This document shows positions 21,150 to 33,607 of a stretch of DNA of 64,000 bases, in pieces. Where the stretch lies: the NCBI RefSeq assembly GCF_905147045.1, contig NC_065903.1, positions 7,626,001 through 7,690,000 on the forward strand. Direction: 5' to 3'. Both the position numbers and the translations under genes were made by a program. The notes beneath the pieces are model-generated. The model was not told where the DNA came from. It did not search any database and worked only from the letters and a program-made list of their open reading frames with translations. Position 1 is the first letter of the stretch; every line of letters starts with the position of its first letter. Origin of the DNA: Nymphalis io. Taxonomy: Eukaryota > Arthropoda > Insecta > Lepidoptera > Nymphalidae.

Positions 21150-23378
21150 GTAAGTGGACTTTTATATATCTTTAATCCTGGGATAAAATCATATTTTCAT
21201 TTTGAAAAAAAGGTGATCATTTCAAACTTTCATTTAATATCTTGAACCATGACCATGAACATCAAGAAACCTTCAAATATATTATATACTTATAAACACA
21301 TAAAAAACTGTTAAATATATGAATAATTAATTCCTTCAAATTATACAGTACATTAATATATAAATTGCCTTGAAGACCTTATAGTACACATTACATTTTT
21401 TTCAAATTATTTCCTGCTTCAAATTTACATTCCAAAATATTATAATTAATAATATAAATATTATACATATTTTTTATTTCTTAATAGATTATAACACCTC
21501 AATAACAGTACTAGGATAATAAATATATGATAATGTCATCAATTCAAGTTTTGATTTTACTGACACATCATTAAAATAAACAATAAATTTATGGGACAAA
21601 AATAGGCTTTGTCTAAAAATAACCGGTTATTTATTTTGTTTTACAACTAGAGTATTAATTTGCTACAAGAAGCTAACCAGATAGCATTATTAGTACAATA
21701 ATAATTTTGTGTAATCATTATGTGGTTAGGTATAATTTTCATAAATCTTTTATTCAAGAATTGCTATTATCGTCTATTTAAGTTTGTCTGAGCATATTGT
21801 GGTGAGTTAAGTGAGCAATTCTTGTAAATGTGTAAATTTATTTTGAAATCCTTAACAATGTAGCTCAAATTTTGTATTTAGGTAAAGTTTTGCTCTTAAG
21901 CTTTCTAATATCACAAAAAAATGAGCTTGGTAATTTTTTGTTATTTAAATTCATCAGTTTGATTTGATAGTTAAGGCAAATAATATAAGTATTGATGCAG
22001 TCGAAATTTGTCCAATTTTTCCCTTCCTTTTATAATATATCTTTATAAAATTTTCAACATTGACAACAAATTTGTTTACATTCACATTTTAATAAAAAGA
22101 CATTTTTATTCTGTATTATTATAAAACTGTAATTTCATAATTCAGTTAGTAAAATTAGGATAAAATAGTTTGCAGTATTAACTTTAAATGTCAAATGTTG
22201 AAATGGAGAGTTTGAAGTTTTACAAGCAATCCTACATATAAATGTAATCCTTTTGTTATCACCTTTTTTATGATATACAAATTATTTAACATATCATCAA
22301 AACTTTGCTCTGATTACTTTAAGATTACTTAATTGTGATTTAAGATTTCATTAATTTGCTTTAAGGTTATACAGTTTTTCAATTAATATTATTTACATTT
22401 GATATTAATTTAACCAGATATGGTGATATTATTAGTGGTATAATAGTACAGTGCATAAGTGCATAATACAAGTGCACTCTCTATTTACTTTTCTCATAAT
22501 CTGATGGGACTGCAATGTTTCACAAGCACACAACACGGGCGAAAAGAGTTCAGGCGCAGAATCAAGGTATATAGCGAGGCACGGTCTATAAAAGTAGAAT
22601 ACAATAATGCATGAGCAACATTAAACATATATTTTTCATTGTTGGTTTCTAGGGAGAAACATGTTCTGTATTCATAGGCGAAACAATTTTAAATGCGCCC
22701 ATTTTAGTATAAACACATCCAGTCTCTGAAGCGTTTTTATTATTTTTCTGAATAAAATAAATCTCCATTAGTAATAGACTTGGTTTCCTTTAAATTTTAC
22801 CTCCGGTATATAGATTTGTCAGTTAATTGTTTAATATTATGTGAGTGATTAATAATTATTTGTGTTTTCATACTTCGTAAATGAGGATGTTATCGTCGTA
22901 TTTAATTAAGCAACGATATTTGTCTTCATTTACGGTTCGTCAGTAAAATGTAGAATCCGTCAAAATTCTGTTCGTTAGTTAATCTCATAATTTATTAAGT
23001 TAAGTCTGACCAATCATCGGCTTTCATAATTATGCTAAAATTTGCTTAAAATTGAGTAATGTTCCAATTCGTTATATTTAAAAAGCAAGGTCTTCAAATA
23101 AAATAAGTATACAGATTTTTAAGGATTATTAGCGAAAATATATTATATTTTGTGCCTTACTCGAAAATTTAATATAACATAATAATTCGTATTACTGCGA
23201 TAACTCTGTCAATAGACTCAAGCTACGATTCTTATCCCATGTAATACCTACTACTTACTTTACTTGTTTTTAAATGGTTTTAATCTTTAATGATTACCGC
23301 AAACTTTTTAATTTCGTGTATAAAATTTATTCGGCAAAAACACCGCTGCAAACTTTTTGAATGATATGCAAAACATTT

Positions 23379-23675
23379 ACTGGTAGGGCTTTGTGCAAGC
23401 TCGTCTGGGTAGGTACCAACTACTCAACAGATATTCTACCACAAAACAACAATACTCGGTATTGTTGTGTTCCGGTTTGAAGGATGTGAGTGAACCAGTG
23501 TAATTACAGGCATAAGGAACATAATATCTTAGTTCCCAATGTTGATGGCGCATTGGCGATGTAAGCGATGGTTAACATTTCTTACAATGCCAATGTCTAT
23601 GGTCGTTTGTGACCACTTACCAACAGGTGCCCATTGGTATCTCGCTCGTCCGCCTTCCTATTCTATAAAAAAAAA
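23379..23675 (+). repeat. 290-bp poly-A repeat, copy C
   Basis: Runs from ACTGGTAGGGCTTTGTGCAA to CGCCTTCCTATTCTATAAAA plus an A-tract on the + strand. It has more substitutions than copies B, D and G, so it is older. It lies inside ZIP11 intron 2. Confidence 0.8.
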
Positions 23676-24916
23676 CATTGACAAAATAAAAAAAATGGTT
23701 TGGTGTATTCCTGTCTGCTAACTGGTGCTGTTATAGCAATTTTTAAATCAAATCAAATCAATTTATTGTAGCCACCGAAATCCTAATATACAGAAAAGCC
23801 ATTCTCCCTTTAATAATTAATTTTCACAGTAATGTTTTTAATGTGTAATTAATTTTATTAGATTAATGGAACAATTAAATGATAATAAAATGTTATGTAA
23901 AGTTAAATTGATGTATAAAGGAGTATTTTATTATGAAGTAAAATAAATTTTTGATCAATGTACAACTGTACGCGGACAATTAGTTTAAATAATAACGAGA
24001 TTTATGCACGTTAAGATTTCTTCTATCTTATCAGGGAAGAGAGGAGCTTGTAACACGTGCTCCTGACTGCTGGTTTATTCAAGACCATGTTATCTTTTAT
24101 TGACAATGAATAGCTCTTTATACTATAGTTGTAATATGTGTAGATGAAATACGTATAACGTTATCGTACGTATATATGCGTATATAATAATCTGGCGTTT
24201 TATTACTCCTGTGTATCCTTGGTTTCAGTTTAATTACTCTTATAAAATAAATCTTTAACATATATTTTTTTTAATTACATCGATTTTGATTTTTGTCAAA
24301 TATAAATCAATATGCAAACATGTTTTGGAATGTCATCTAAATAAAAATCAGCATTTGCTAAAAAATAACTGCGTACGGATATTTCCCGTTAAAATCGTTC
24401 CCTGTACATAGTTTTTTCTTTGGTCGGCTGTGTGTATATCAGCCTTCGACATCTTTACATTTATATTACTTACCATTTATACATATTTAAACTTATTTAT
24501 TATAGTGATTTCATTATTCTAAATGATTAAATATTCATTTGAATTTAATATCAGTATAATCTGCATCTAATGTGTTTTCTCTTTTTATTTCTCTTTTAAT
24601 TCTGGAATAATATATAAACCAAAAATAATCTAAGTAGCTTTTGTTAAACAGTTTGCTTAAATCTTAATTTTTTAATGAATGCATTAATATGCAGATATTT
24701 CATTTTGATTTCTATGCGGGCAAATGAAACATGCAACATACATGGCGTCTATCCAATTTTTTAAACTATGAAGGTTTTATTCATCGAAACTGGCAGTTAG
24801 GTTTTCTAATAATGTTTTAATGTAACACTATCACGAGGTTAATTTATTTATAAAGTTACAGATAATTTTGAGAAAATGTAGACTGTAAAATGCATCTATA
24901 TGTTCTAATATTATTA

Positions 24917-25068
24917 ATGAGAAATTAACTTTGTCTGTCTGGTATATTTTCACGTCTGAACCTCTGAACCAAATTTGATGAATGAATAATGAAAAGAAAT
25001 GAACATAGGGTAGTTTTATATCGAAGTCTTGCCTCCCCCTAATACCCGGGCTAGGCCGCGGGCATAAA
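24917..25068 (+). repeat. Helitron-like non-autonomous fragment
   Basis: The order CTTTGTCTGTCTGG, TGAACCTCTGAACCAAATTTGATG, GAACATAGGGTAG and CCCGGGCTAGGCCGCGGGC follows a common lepidopteran repeat that ends in a short GC-rich hairpin, generally assigned to Helitrons. The identification is from memory of the family pattern. Confidence 0.45.
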
Positions 25069-25124
25069 CTATTTTATAATAATACATAAAAACAATATAA
25101 TATTTTTTTTAATATTTATCTCAG

Positions 25125-25387
25125 AGTTTATTTTACACCATATCGGACAAAATCCATTTCAACATTCAAACTCTCATGGAACAATTATTCAATTCTCAGC
25201 GATAACAAAAACCAAGGATTCAAAAGAGAAGGTCGAAGATCTGGAAATGATGACAGCTCTAAATAGGCGGTCATCGAACCCTACACTGGTGACTATGGAG
25301 ACACAGCCGGCAGAGTTCGCGGACTGTATAACGAATCAGCACACAGCTCAAAGGCGGCGTGGTCACCATCACTCACAGAATTCATTG
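25125..25387 (+). CDS. Slc39a11: ZIP11 zinc transporter, exon 3 (variable loop)
   Basis: Encodes the cytosolic loop between membrane helices 3 and 4, residues about 115-202 in this model. The acceptor at 25123-25124 joins the lone A of exon 2 with AG to make Lys and opens the one frame that stays clear of stops to 25396: FILHHIGQNPFQHSNSHG, then a charged stretch, and RRRGHHHSQNSL near the end. His-rich loops here are typical of ZIPs and are thought to bind zinc. The donor is uncertain. Exon 4 needs phase 0, which fits TTG|GTTCGT (25388, weak) or CTG|GTGACT (25289), giving a loop 33 residues shorter. A second acceptor two bases downstream would give another frame that stops at 25266. Confidence 0.65.
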
Positions 25388-25752
25388 GTTCGTATATTGT
25401 AATCCACCACCATCCACGAAAATACCTTTTCCTTTTTGATCTACGATTTATTACATCTAATGGCAAATGATTTATTACATCTAATGGTAAATACCTCACT
25501 GTTAGGCAAAAGTCTGCTGTGTTCTTAAGAAGATTTAGAGGTTTTCCTAACTTTGTTATCCGAATTGTTCACCGGCAGCACGAAAACTTAGATTAGATCA
25601 AAGCAACGATCTTAATTTATGATATATGTAACGATGTGGTCATCTCCAGGGAGGAGCCACCTCGAATCACCTTAAAAATAAAACTTATTATATACATATT
25701 ATTTAAATTTGTCAGCAACAATTATTTATAAAACAATTTGGTAAATTTTCAG

Positions 25753-25943
25753 AAAACAGACGGAGGTGAAGGTGACCGTCGCGACAGTGTGGCGCGTGCC
25801 TTAGAAGCGCGTCAGTCGCAGTGGAAGAGAATAATGCTTCTCGTAGTCGCCATCACCGTCCACAATATACCCGAGGGACTGGCGGTGGGCGTCGGCTTCG
25901 GCGCTGCAGCTTCTTCCTCTCAAGCCTCTTTCCAAAGCGCCAG
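25753..25943 (+). CDS. Slc39a11: ZIP11 zinc transporter, exon 4 (HNIPEG helix)
   Basis: Follows a TTTTCAG acceptor in phase 0. It encodes the end of the loop (KTDGGEGDRRDSVARALEAR) and membrane helix 4, with IMLLVVAITVHNIPEGLAVG. His239, Asn240, Glu243 (model numbering) correspond to the binuclear metal-centre residues of ZIP transporters. A short loop, GFGAAASSSQASFQSA, follows. The donor CCAG|GTCAGT leaves two bases (AG), completed to Arg by the first base of exon 5. The exon is GC-rich compared with its surroundings, as expected for coding DNA. Confidence 0.93.
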
Positions 25944-26199
25944 GTCAGTGTTAAACTATAATATAATCTTATTAAACTATATATGCTGTATTTATAATAA
26001 TAATATCAAAAATATTCAATTGTGAAATTTAAAAGAATCGATAAGGAACGCTTGTGTGCTAAAGGATATTACACAACCAATGACTTTTTAAATGATTGCA
26101 CACCTTGGGAATGAAACGATCACCTCCAGGTTATAGGTATATTATTCTGCTATTGTTGTATATTACATGTAATTGTAATGAATGAGATAGAAAAAAAAA

Positions 26200-26335
26200 T
26201 CCCGCTGAGTTTCTTTCGCCGGTTCTTCTCAGGTCTGAGGTATTTATTTCCGAATCGGTGGTAGATTTATGACAATCAATAAGTAAGTGCAACGCTTCTA
26301 TATTGAATAAAGATTTTAGACTAAGATTTTTGACT
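26200..26335 (+). repeat. LINE 3'-UTR fragment
   Basis: The segment from CCCGCTGAGTTTCTTTCGCC to TATTGAATAAAGATTTTAGA recurs at 38083-38206, also on the + strand. It contains an AATAAA signal and the GACAAT..AAGTG block, and looks like the 3' end of a LINE family whose coding part is absent here. Confidence 0.55.
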
Positions 26336-26488
26336 ATAAAAAATACGATTAGGACGGGCAAAATAACATGAGCTGCCACATTTACCATTAAAACATTATA
26401 GGAATAGTAGTACAGTGGTGTTTAAACCACAGGTTGTAGATTCAATGAACTATAAACATTATAGATACAAAAAAAACCGATTCGTTGA

Positions 26489-26573
26489 CGTCGTTAACAA
26501 TGACACCAATGTCACGTTTTATGTCTTTTCAATCGTCGTTAACAATGACACCGAGGTCACGTTTTATGATTTT
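26489..26573. repeat. 45-bp tandem duplication
   Basis: A unit beginning CGTCGTTAACAATGACACC occurs at 26489 and again at 26534 (period 45). The two units differ at a few positions, for example AATGTCACG versus GAGGTCACG. Confidence 0.8.
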
Positions 26574-26600
26574 TAAATTAATTTTGCACGTATTAAAAAA

Positions 26601-26763
26601 AGCCGAGATGGCCCAGTTGTAAGAGTGCGTGAATCTTAACTGATGATCGTGGGTTTAAACCCAGGCAAACACCACTGAATTTACAAAGCTCCAAAACCTC
26701 CTCAAAAAGGGAAAGGAGGCCTTAGCCCCGCAGTGGAACATTCACGGGCTGTTACTGTTACTT
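26601..26763 (+). repeat. tRNA-derived SINE, internally deleted, with target duplication
   Basis: The tRNA-like head (AGCCGAGATGGCCCAG to TTTAAACCCAGGCAAACACC) joins directly to the 3' body (GCTCCAAAACCTCCTCAAAA to CACGGGCTGTTACTGTT). It is flanked by the 9-bp direct repeat ACGTATTAA at 26588-26596 and 26764-26772. The deletion removes about 140 bp relative to the full copy. Confidence 0.8.
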
Positions 26764-27638
26764 ACGTATTAATGTAAGAGTTATAAACGTACAACCACAC
26801 TTCATTGTAGCGCGGGCTTTGTTTTTTTAAACAACAATCGTCTTTCCAAGGCATTTATTAAGAGGTTTTCAATAGAACCGTGTCTTTCTGTGTTTGAAAT
26901 GTATGGATAATCAATTGATTGACGCGATATTAGCAATCATTATGCAATTAGCTAATGAGTTCAATATATTGTATACTGTTTTACTTTATCACAAAATGTA
27001 TTATTGTTCCATAAATACCATTTAATTTAATGTTAGTTGTTGGTAGCCTATTGGAAAATTCCGTCTGGGTAGGTATACATAAATATTGTTTACAATAAAA
27101 TCAGATGAAACTTTTAGGCAAGTTTCATCTACTATTACTACATTCAAAATAAAGATTTAACAAAATTTATTAATGAAATCAATAATAATGTGGTTATATG
27201 TGTAAAATACACTTTATTCCTAAACCATTTTTTTAAATACACATAAAATATAATATTAAAAATAAAATTCAAAATTTGATGTAAATTGTTTTTTTGGAAA
27301 AATTATGACCTATGAAACAATGATTAATTGTTTTGTATATCAATCATAATATATATAATTAAATTGATTTTTTTATTTCTTATTAATAAAATGTTTAGGT
27401 CAATATTATGCTTATTTTAAAAAAATACATAAAGACTTGACTTCAATGGCGCCTAGAAAAAAATGGTGCACATAGGTATACTACCACTATTTATTGTTTA
27501 AGTATCACTATTGATTCCATAAAGTCGTTCAAATAAAAGGCATTCAGGTATACTATATAGCCTCCAGCTAATTCAACTATGTGTCAGAAAATTGGTCTCG
27601 TTGAAAAACAAAAGTTTAAATTAGATTGATCACTTAAG

Positions 27639-27790
27639 TGTGTCGAATTTCACTGAAATTCTGCCACATGTGTATTCCACCAAACCGCATTGGAGCAGCG
27701 TGGTGGAATAAGCGCTAAATCTTCTCCTCAAAAAGGGAGAAGAGGCCTTAGCCCAGCAGTGGGACATTCACAGGCTGTTACTGTACTGTA
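27639..27790 (+). repeat. tRNA-derived SINE, 5'-truncated
   Basis: The head is missing. The copy begins at GTGTCGAATTTCACTGAAAT and continues through GGAGCAGCGTGGTGGAATAA to the GGCTGTTACTGTACTG end, closely matching the intact copy 300 bp further on. Confidence 0.8.
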
Positions 27791-27950
27791 CTGATCATTT
27801 TCGTTCCTTCTAAATGCTAGTTTAGTTTGTTTTAATAATTCATAATATGTGTACCGGAACTAAATAAATGGCCTACAATAATTTAAGTTTTAAATTTAAA
27901 TACGTAATTATTTAAACTATAGTTTGTATGTAGGCTACTATGTATGAATA

Positions 27951-28261
27951 ACTAGCCGAGATGGCCCTGTGGTAAGAACGCGTGAATCTTAACCGATGAT
28001 CGTGGGTTCAAACCCGGGCAAGCACCACTGAATTTTCATGTGCTTAATTTGTGATTATAATTCATCTCGTGCTTTACGGTGAAGGAAAACATCGTGAGGA
28101 AACCTGCATGTGTCTAATTTCACTGAAATTCTGCCACATGTGTATTCCACCAACCCGCATTGGAGCAGCGTGGTGGAATAAGCTCCAAACCTTCTCCTCA
28201 AAAAGAGGAGAGGAGGCCTTTAGCCCAGCAGTGGGACATTCACAGGCTGTTACGGTTACGG
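27951..28261 (+). repeat. tRNA-derived SINE, complete copy
   Basis: A full-length, about 310-bp SINE. The tRNA-like head has an A-box-like TAGCCGAGATGGCCCTGTGG and a B-box-like GGGTTCAAACCCGGGC. The body and a short (TTACGG)-type repeat end follow. It is flanked by a perfect 15-bp target duplication, TACTATGTATGAATA, at 27936-27950 and 28262-28276. The open frame across it (28051-28347) is not a gene. Confidence 0.92.
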
Positions 28262-29199
28262 TACTATGTATGAATATTTCTTTCTTCTACTTTTCATTAA
28301 TTAAAATAATTAAAAATAGAATAAAATGTATTGATATCGTTTTGTAGAATTATATTTTATATTAAAGTATTTGTATCAAAGCGACAGCTAAAGTTTAATC
28401 CCTTATGCGTTTTCCGGATTTTGGATTCCGAAGGATTTCATGGTTTTTACAAAAAGAAATTTCAATGGTTCGATTCAGACGACAAACTCCCATAAGATAA
28501 GATGCGTTAATTATTTAATTTTCATTGTTGATTTACTGAAAATCTTAACAAATGACACGTATACGTGTTTCACCTAACAAAGTTAACAAAGTTTGGCACA
28601 AAAAGAAATGTCATGTTAAGTTATAGAAATAATAAACAGTACACATTAAGTTGTTTGAAAACCCATTTTCAATTTTATTATTGTAATAGAAACGATAACG
28701 TCAATAAAAAGATAAACCACCGATAAAAAAGTACTTTGGATTGTCGGCAAAACGCCATTAATTTGAAAATTAAACTTTATACGAACGAACAGCGCAATCT
28801 CTTTTCTGTCACTAATACTACAACAGCGCACTAATACTGCCATCTAACGGTTGAACGTAAAAGCTTTGCATTTGTTTTAGTTGCTAAGTTTCGTAATTTC
28901 GAACGTAAGTCCCTTGTTTCATAAAATAGATGGCGCTACTTGTTATGCAACAAAGTAGTTTTTCCTATACTTCGACAATAAATTTTTAAAAACAATTAAC
29001 CATATTAGTATTTAATTTTTATTCTATTATAATCGGTAATAATGGGTACATGATTGTTATAGAAATGGGTGTTTTCATGTAAGAATAAACATAAGAAACA
29101 TAACGAAAAGAAACTGTATTACAATAACAATAAATGAACTAAATATTATTTAAATGAAAAAGGTTTTTCAATAATTACCAATTATGGTAAAGTCTATTG

Positions 29200-29300
29200 T
29201 GCGCATGATTCGACGTATAATGCGTCGCCATTTTGTTACGTCAGAAGGAACGCGAGGCACCGGAGGGCGCCGTTGCAGGAATTTCATTGATAACTTAGCG
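29200..29300. other. CpG-rich patch
   Basis: A short GC-rich stretch (GCGCATGATTCGACG to CCGGAGGGCGCCGTTGC) lies in AT-rich intron. No open frame of note was seen. It may be a regulatory element. Confidence 0.3.
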
Positions 29301-30319
29301 TGAGCAGAATAAAACTAGTTGTGCTATGAACTCATCACTGACTATATTCCAATTAGATTAGGCTCTATATTTTATTTATTTTCATGAACGAATTCCAAAG
29401 CGTCACGTATTTTATATCCTTAGTAGGTAGATAACCAGTATTAAAAGAAAATGTTTCTAGCGCTTCTCCTGGTTACAAAATATCATAAAAATTTTTGCCA
29501 CATAAACCTTCATGTTCGTAGTATCTAAATAGTTCTATTTGCACTGATAAGAGGTTACACGGTGTAAGTACTTTGAAATCAATTAAATGTTGTTTTCAAT
29601 AGCTTAATGTTAATTAACATAATTATTTTTGTCAATAGAAATGTAAAATAACATAGTCTGTGTGACTAAACAAGTTACTGTTTTGAAATACTATCGGAAC
29701 GTTGTCAAATTGTAATATCATCGCGTTTTTGTAGATTTCACTTTTATAATGTAGACGAACGGTCATAACTGTCACGGTTCGGACCATTTCGTAAGCTATA
29801 AATAATCTATATTTTGTCAAAGAAAAAAACTGGGAAATTGTATCGTCTCGTCTCATCGATCGTTTGGCATGGAGGAGCCGTCAGACGCCTACTTACTGTG
29901 TTTGCATGGTGATGGCGACGCCTACTGCTAGAGTTAATTTTGTCAATAAGTTATTATGAAACGTTTAACGCGCTGTTTCAGTGCTGATTAAAGCTGACGT
30001 ATATTACTGGTGGATCGTCGAATGTGACAATTCAATGTTTAGGGAAGCGATGAACTGCTGCTTCACCAATTTTTGGGAGCGATATTAACTTTTTATTAGT
30101 AGTGATAAATTATATTATCTGAAAAAAAATAACGCACTTTTGAAACATTTATTTACTAGAATGTAAATTAAATGCTTTCTGAAAAAATATAGTACGTAGT
30201 CTCATTTAGTGCTTATATTTATATTAAATAAATAGAAAATCTTTCTTAGTGCATGTATGACACTGATATTTCTTTTTTAAAACCATGTTATCGAGATTCG
30301 TCTGTACTAAATAAGATTA

Positions 30320-30600
30320 TATGTTTTCGTTTGATGATAATGAGAGGAGATGCGGTACTAGAATTGGCGAAGACGGTTCATTTGTAGATGCGGCGAGTGG
30401 AGCCAATTCGCGTGGCGGGCGAGGGCATCGACCCGCGCCGGCGCAGACGTTGCCGTCACCGCCGCCGACGCCGTTTGGTGAAACTATTTCACTGAAAAAT
30501 CCGCCGGCACATCGTATCATTGAAGTCAACCTTGACAATTTGTCGCGTCGTCTATACCGCCGCGTGGGTGCCCCCGGAGCACCTATTCATAACCGTTAAA
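30320..30600 (+). other. GC-rich island with a 92-codon open frame
   Basis: An ATG at 30321 opens 92 codons (MFSFDDNERRCGTRIGEDGS, then a Gly/Ala/Pro/Arg-rich middle with RPAPAQTLPSPPPTPFG, ending GAPGAPIHNR, stop at 30597-30599). The centre is strongly CpG-rich. The reverse strand also has a 73-codon frame. The product resembles no family I know and no splice partner is evident. It could be a small proline-rich protein, a first exon of an unannotated transcript, or a regulatory CpG element. Confidence 0.35.
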
Positions 30601-31820
30601 TATTGCCAATTCACCTCTTTCAGCCTCAAAGATATTTAAAAAAAAAGGCTATAAAAAGGTTATAAAATCAATTTCAGAGTAAATTCTGATTCTGACTTAT
30701 CTTGTTCATTTATAATTATGATCAGTATAATTGGCATTCCCTCAAGACAATGCATCTATTTCTGTTACATACGAAAAGAGATCCGCAAGCCGTCCGTGTG
30801 TCACTATTTGTAACTGATTGTTATTTTTAGAAGCTATATGTCACAACTGCAAGTATAACTCTGTGGCTTGATTAAAAATAGGTGGATATGTTATCTTTTT
30901 AAATATATTAATTAAGAAAAACAAAGTTATCTGTAACTAGCATCAAGGGCTTATACAATTTCAAAAAGGCCTGTTTTTGAGATTGACAAAATATTTACTT
31001 ATAAATAATATGACTTAAACGTCGTTGTATTATTAAAATGTGATTGAATTAAATTGATTTTTTATATCTTTAGAACGATATTCTTCTAAAATTCTAAATA
31101 AATAAAATGTTCTATTTCATTGTAGCCTATGTATGCATAACAGAAGGTGTATAAATTAAATAATAATTATCAACTATTATCAAAAATTCAGTTGTAGTCC
31201 AATACAAACTCGTTACTTAGTTACTATCTAAATGCATAGTCGATGAACGCATACATAACTGCTTTATGCAATTTACTTGATATTTGTATGGCGTGAAACA
31301 TTCTTAACAGAGTATATATATAAATAGGCATAGAATACAGCTCAGTAGTTTTTATTTAGTTGCTATTGGAAATAAGAGAAGGCAAAACAATTTTCGAACT
31401 TTCAAATTCATATATGCTTACCTCAAATTTTAATAATGATTATGGTCGAATTTCGACCACTGGACGAAAACTAGTAATTTTAAGCAGCCTACTCAGTTAT
31501 TATATTTATTGTAAAAAAAATACCAACCATGGAACAAATGTACTTCACAAAAGTACACAAAATTTATGAGGATATCATTTGTGGCACCAACTTTAGCGCG
31601 CGACTTTGCTCTTGTAAACGGCTTAGGCGCAATTAAGTTAACCAAGTCGGATTCAGCCTTTTAATTTAAAATTACAAGTTTTTAAGAACACGTTGCTAAT
31701 AATTACTTACAAGTAATAAAGGAAGGCAATGATTTACCCGTTTGACAAATAAAAACCTTCGCACACTAGTACCCTTAGAATAAACCACTTCTACACTATG
31801 CACAGCCATATCTATTTATC

Positions 31821-31937
31821 TATTGTGCCTGTAACTACACTGACGTAGCTATTCATCCTTCAGAACATAAAGTAAGGTAAACAGTAACCAGTAGAATATA
31901 TCCTGAGTAGATGGTACCCACTAAAACAGTGCAGAAA
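31821..31937 (-). repeat. 290-bp poly-A repeat, old partial copy
   Basis: Diverged blocks ATTGTGCCTGTAACTACACTG, CATCCTTCAGAACATAA and GAGTAGATGGTACCCACT follow the order of the 290-bp family. Both ends are lost. Confidence 0.5.
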
Positions 31938-32034
31938 CTTAACCGCTTATTAAAACGTGTGTTATATTTTACCTTAAATTTTTGTTTTAATGTAATTTAA
32001 ATTAACTGTCTACGATTGTAACTTAACAATGAAT

Positions 32035-32071
32035 TCACACACGCACACACACACATACACACACACACACA

Positions 32072-32123
<52 letters not shown>
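32035..32123. repeat. (AC)n microsatellite
   Basis: About 89 bp of AC dinucleotide repeat, interrupted by two ATAC units and one GC. Confidence 0.95.
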
Positions 32124-32125
<2 letters not shown>

Positions 32126-32923
32126 TTAACTAAAAATATCAAAGCATAATTTTAAAATTTTGATGTAAGTTTTGTTTTTTTCCTTAATATACATTTATAT
32201 CAAGATGAAAGTTAAATCGAAGCGACCACAGAACTGCTAGAATACATTAAAAAAACTTTATAAAAAAAGTGCACCACTTCCGACATCTTGAATCAAATAT
32301 AATTACAAATTTCGCGTATTCACCGCATCGATAAGTATCCAACAAGGAAAAAATTATTATAAAAGTGTATACGGGCATTGTTTTCACAATTACTATATTA
32401 TACCTTAAGAAAGCGAATGAAACTATGTTTAAAGTAATTAAAGCCGTTGAAAGTTACGAAATTTTATTCTGTCGCAATTTTTTAAATTTTTTGTTATTGT
32501 ATAAGAGGTACAGGAAAATGGTATTTCGTATTCATGCTCATTTTTATGAACCGTTACAATGTGTTATTTGTTACACTTTGTATAATGATCAACAACAAAG
32601 CACACAACAAGTGTTTCGGTTCGAAGAATGAGACTGAGTGAGCCAGTATACAGACACAAGTGACATATCTTATTTATATATTACTGATGGTTATTTAGTG
32701 AATGCATAAGTTAGTTAGTGTATATTTTAGTGTTTCAAAAAAAGCTACTCTTGAAAAAATATTTTAAATTTAACAACTAAGCCCCACTAGAGGTATCAAT
32801 TGCGCCCTGAATCCTTCGGCCGGTCTTATTTTAATATCACATATATATTTATCGTTGACTATAAGCACTTAAAATTATTCCCGCTATTAAAGTGGTATTA
32901 TATTTGTAAATACACTCACATTC

Positions 32924-33223
32924 ACTGGTGGTAGGGCTTTGTGCAAGCTCGTCTGGGTAGGTACCACCCACTCATCAGATATTCTACCGCAAAACAGCAA
33001 TACTTGATATTGTTGTGTTCCGGTTTGAAGGGTGAGTGAGCCAGTGTAATTACAGGCACAAGGGACATAAAATCTTAGTTCCCAAGGTTGGTCGCGCATT
33101 GGATATGTAAGCGATGGTTGACATTTCTTACAATGCCAATGTCTAAGAGCGTTGGTGACCACTTACCATCAGGTGGCCCATATGCTCGTCCGCCTTCCTA
33201 TTCTATAAAAAAAAAAAAAAAAA
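32924..33223 (+). repeat. 290-bp poly-A repeat, copy D
   Basis: A complete copy from ACTGGTGGTAGGGCTTTGTG to CCTATTCTATAAAA plus a 17-base A-tract. It keeps the recurrent open frame on the - strand with one change (Gln-Pro context MRDQPWELRF). It is nearly identical to copies B and G, so it is a recent insertion. Confidence 0.88.
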
Positions 33224-33607
33224 TAGGCGGTTGCTCTTTGAACTAACACTTACAACTTGAGTTAAACAATAACTAGATTTTGCCGAGAACAAAAAAAAAA
33301 TAAGTAAATAAGAATACTAGAGTGAACATGATTTCCCTATCTATTTTAACACTACGCATTAATTGTTGACATCAAGCGTTGCACCGGGCAAGATTAAAAA
33401 CAAAAATTATTAACTTTTGACTAAAAACCATAACACACAATAACTTGTTATCAAAGTAATATAAAATATATCAATTATTCATTAAGAGCTATTTTTACGA
33501 GAGTACATTCCGTATGTTTGAGATTACTGTTGTTAAATAGAGATGCAAACAGTTGTCTACCTCAAGAGCAATACGTATGTATATGGAAAATTTTCATATC
33601 AGTTAAA

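Larger units (their letters stand above)
21150..25124 (+). other. ZIP11 intron 2
   Basis: This is 3975 bp of AT-rich sequence with GTAAGT at the start and CTCAG at the end. It contains one 290-bp repeat (23379-23675), a short LINE-tail-like stretch (about 23738-23830) and a Helitron-like fragment (24917-25068). I see no other gene in it. Confidence 0.75.

Noticed and set aside
27951..28025. A functional tRNA gene in the A/B-box-containing head
   Set aside because: The sequence continues into a SINE body with target duplications and recurs many times in the window; acceptor-stem pairing is not intact.
32035..32123. A CRISPR-like or satellite array
   Set aside because: It is a simple (AC)n microsatellite without spacers.
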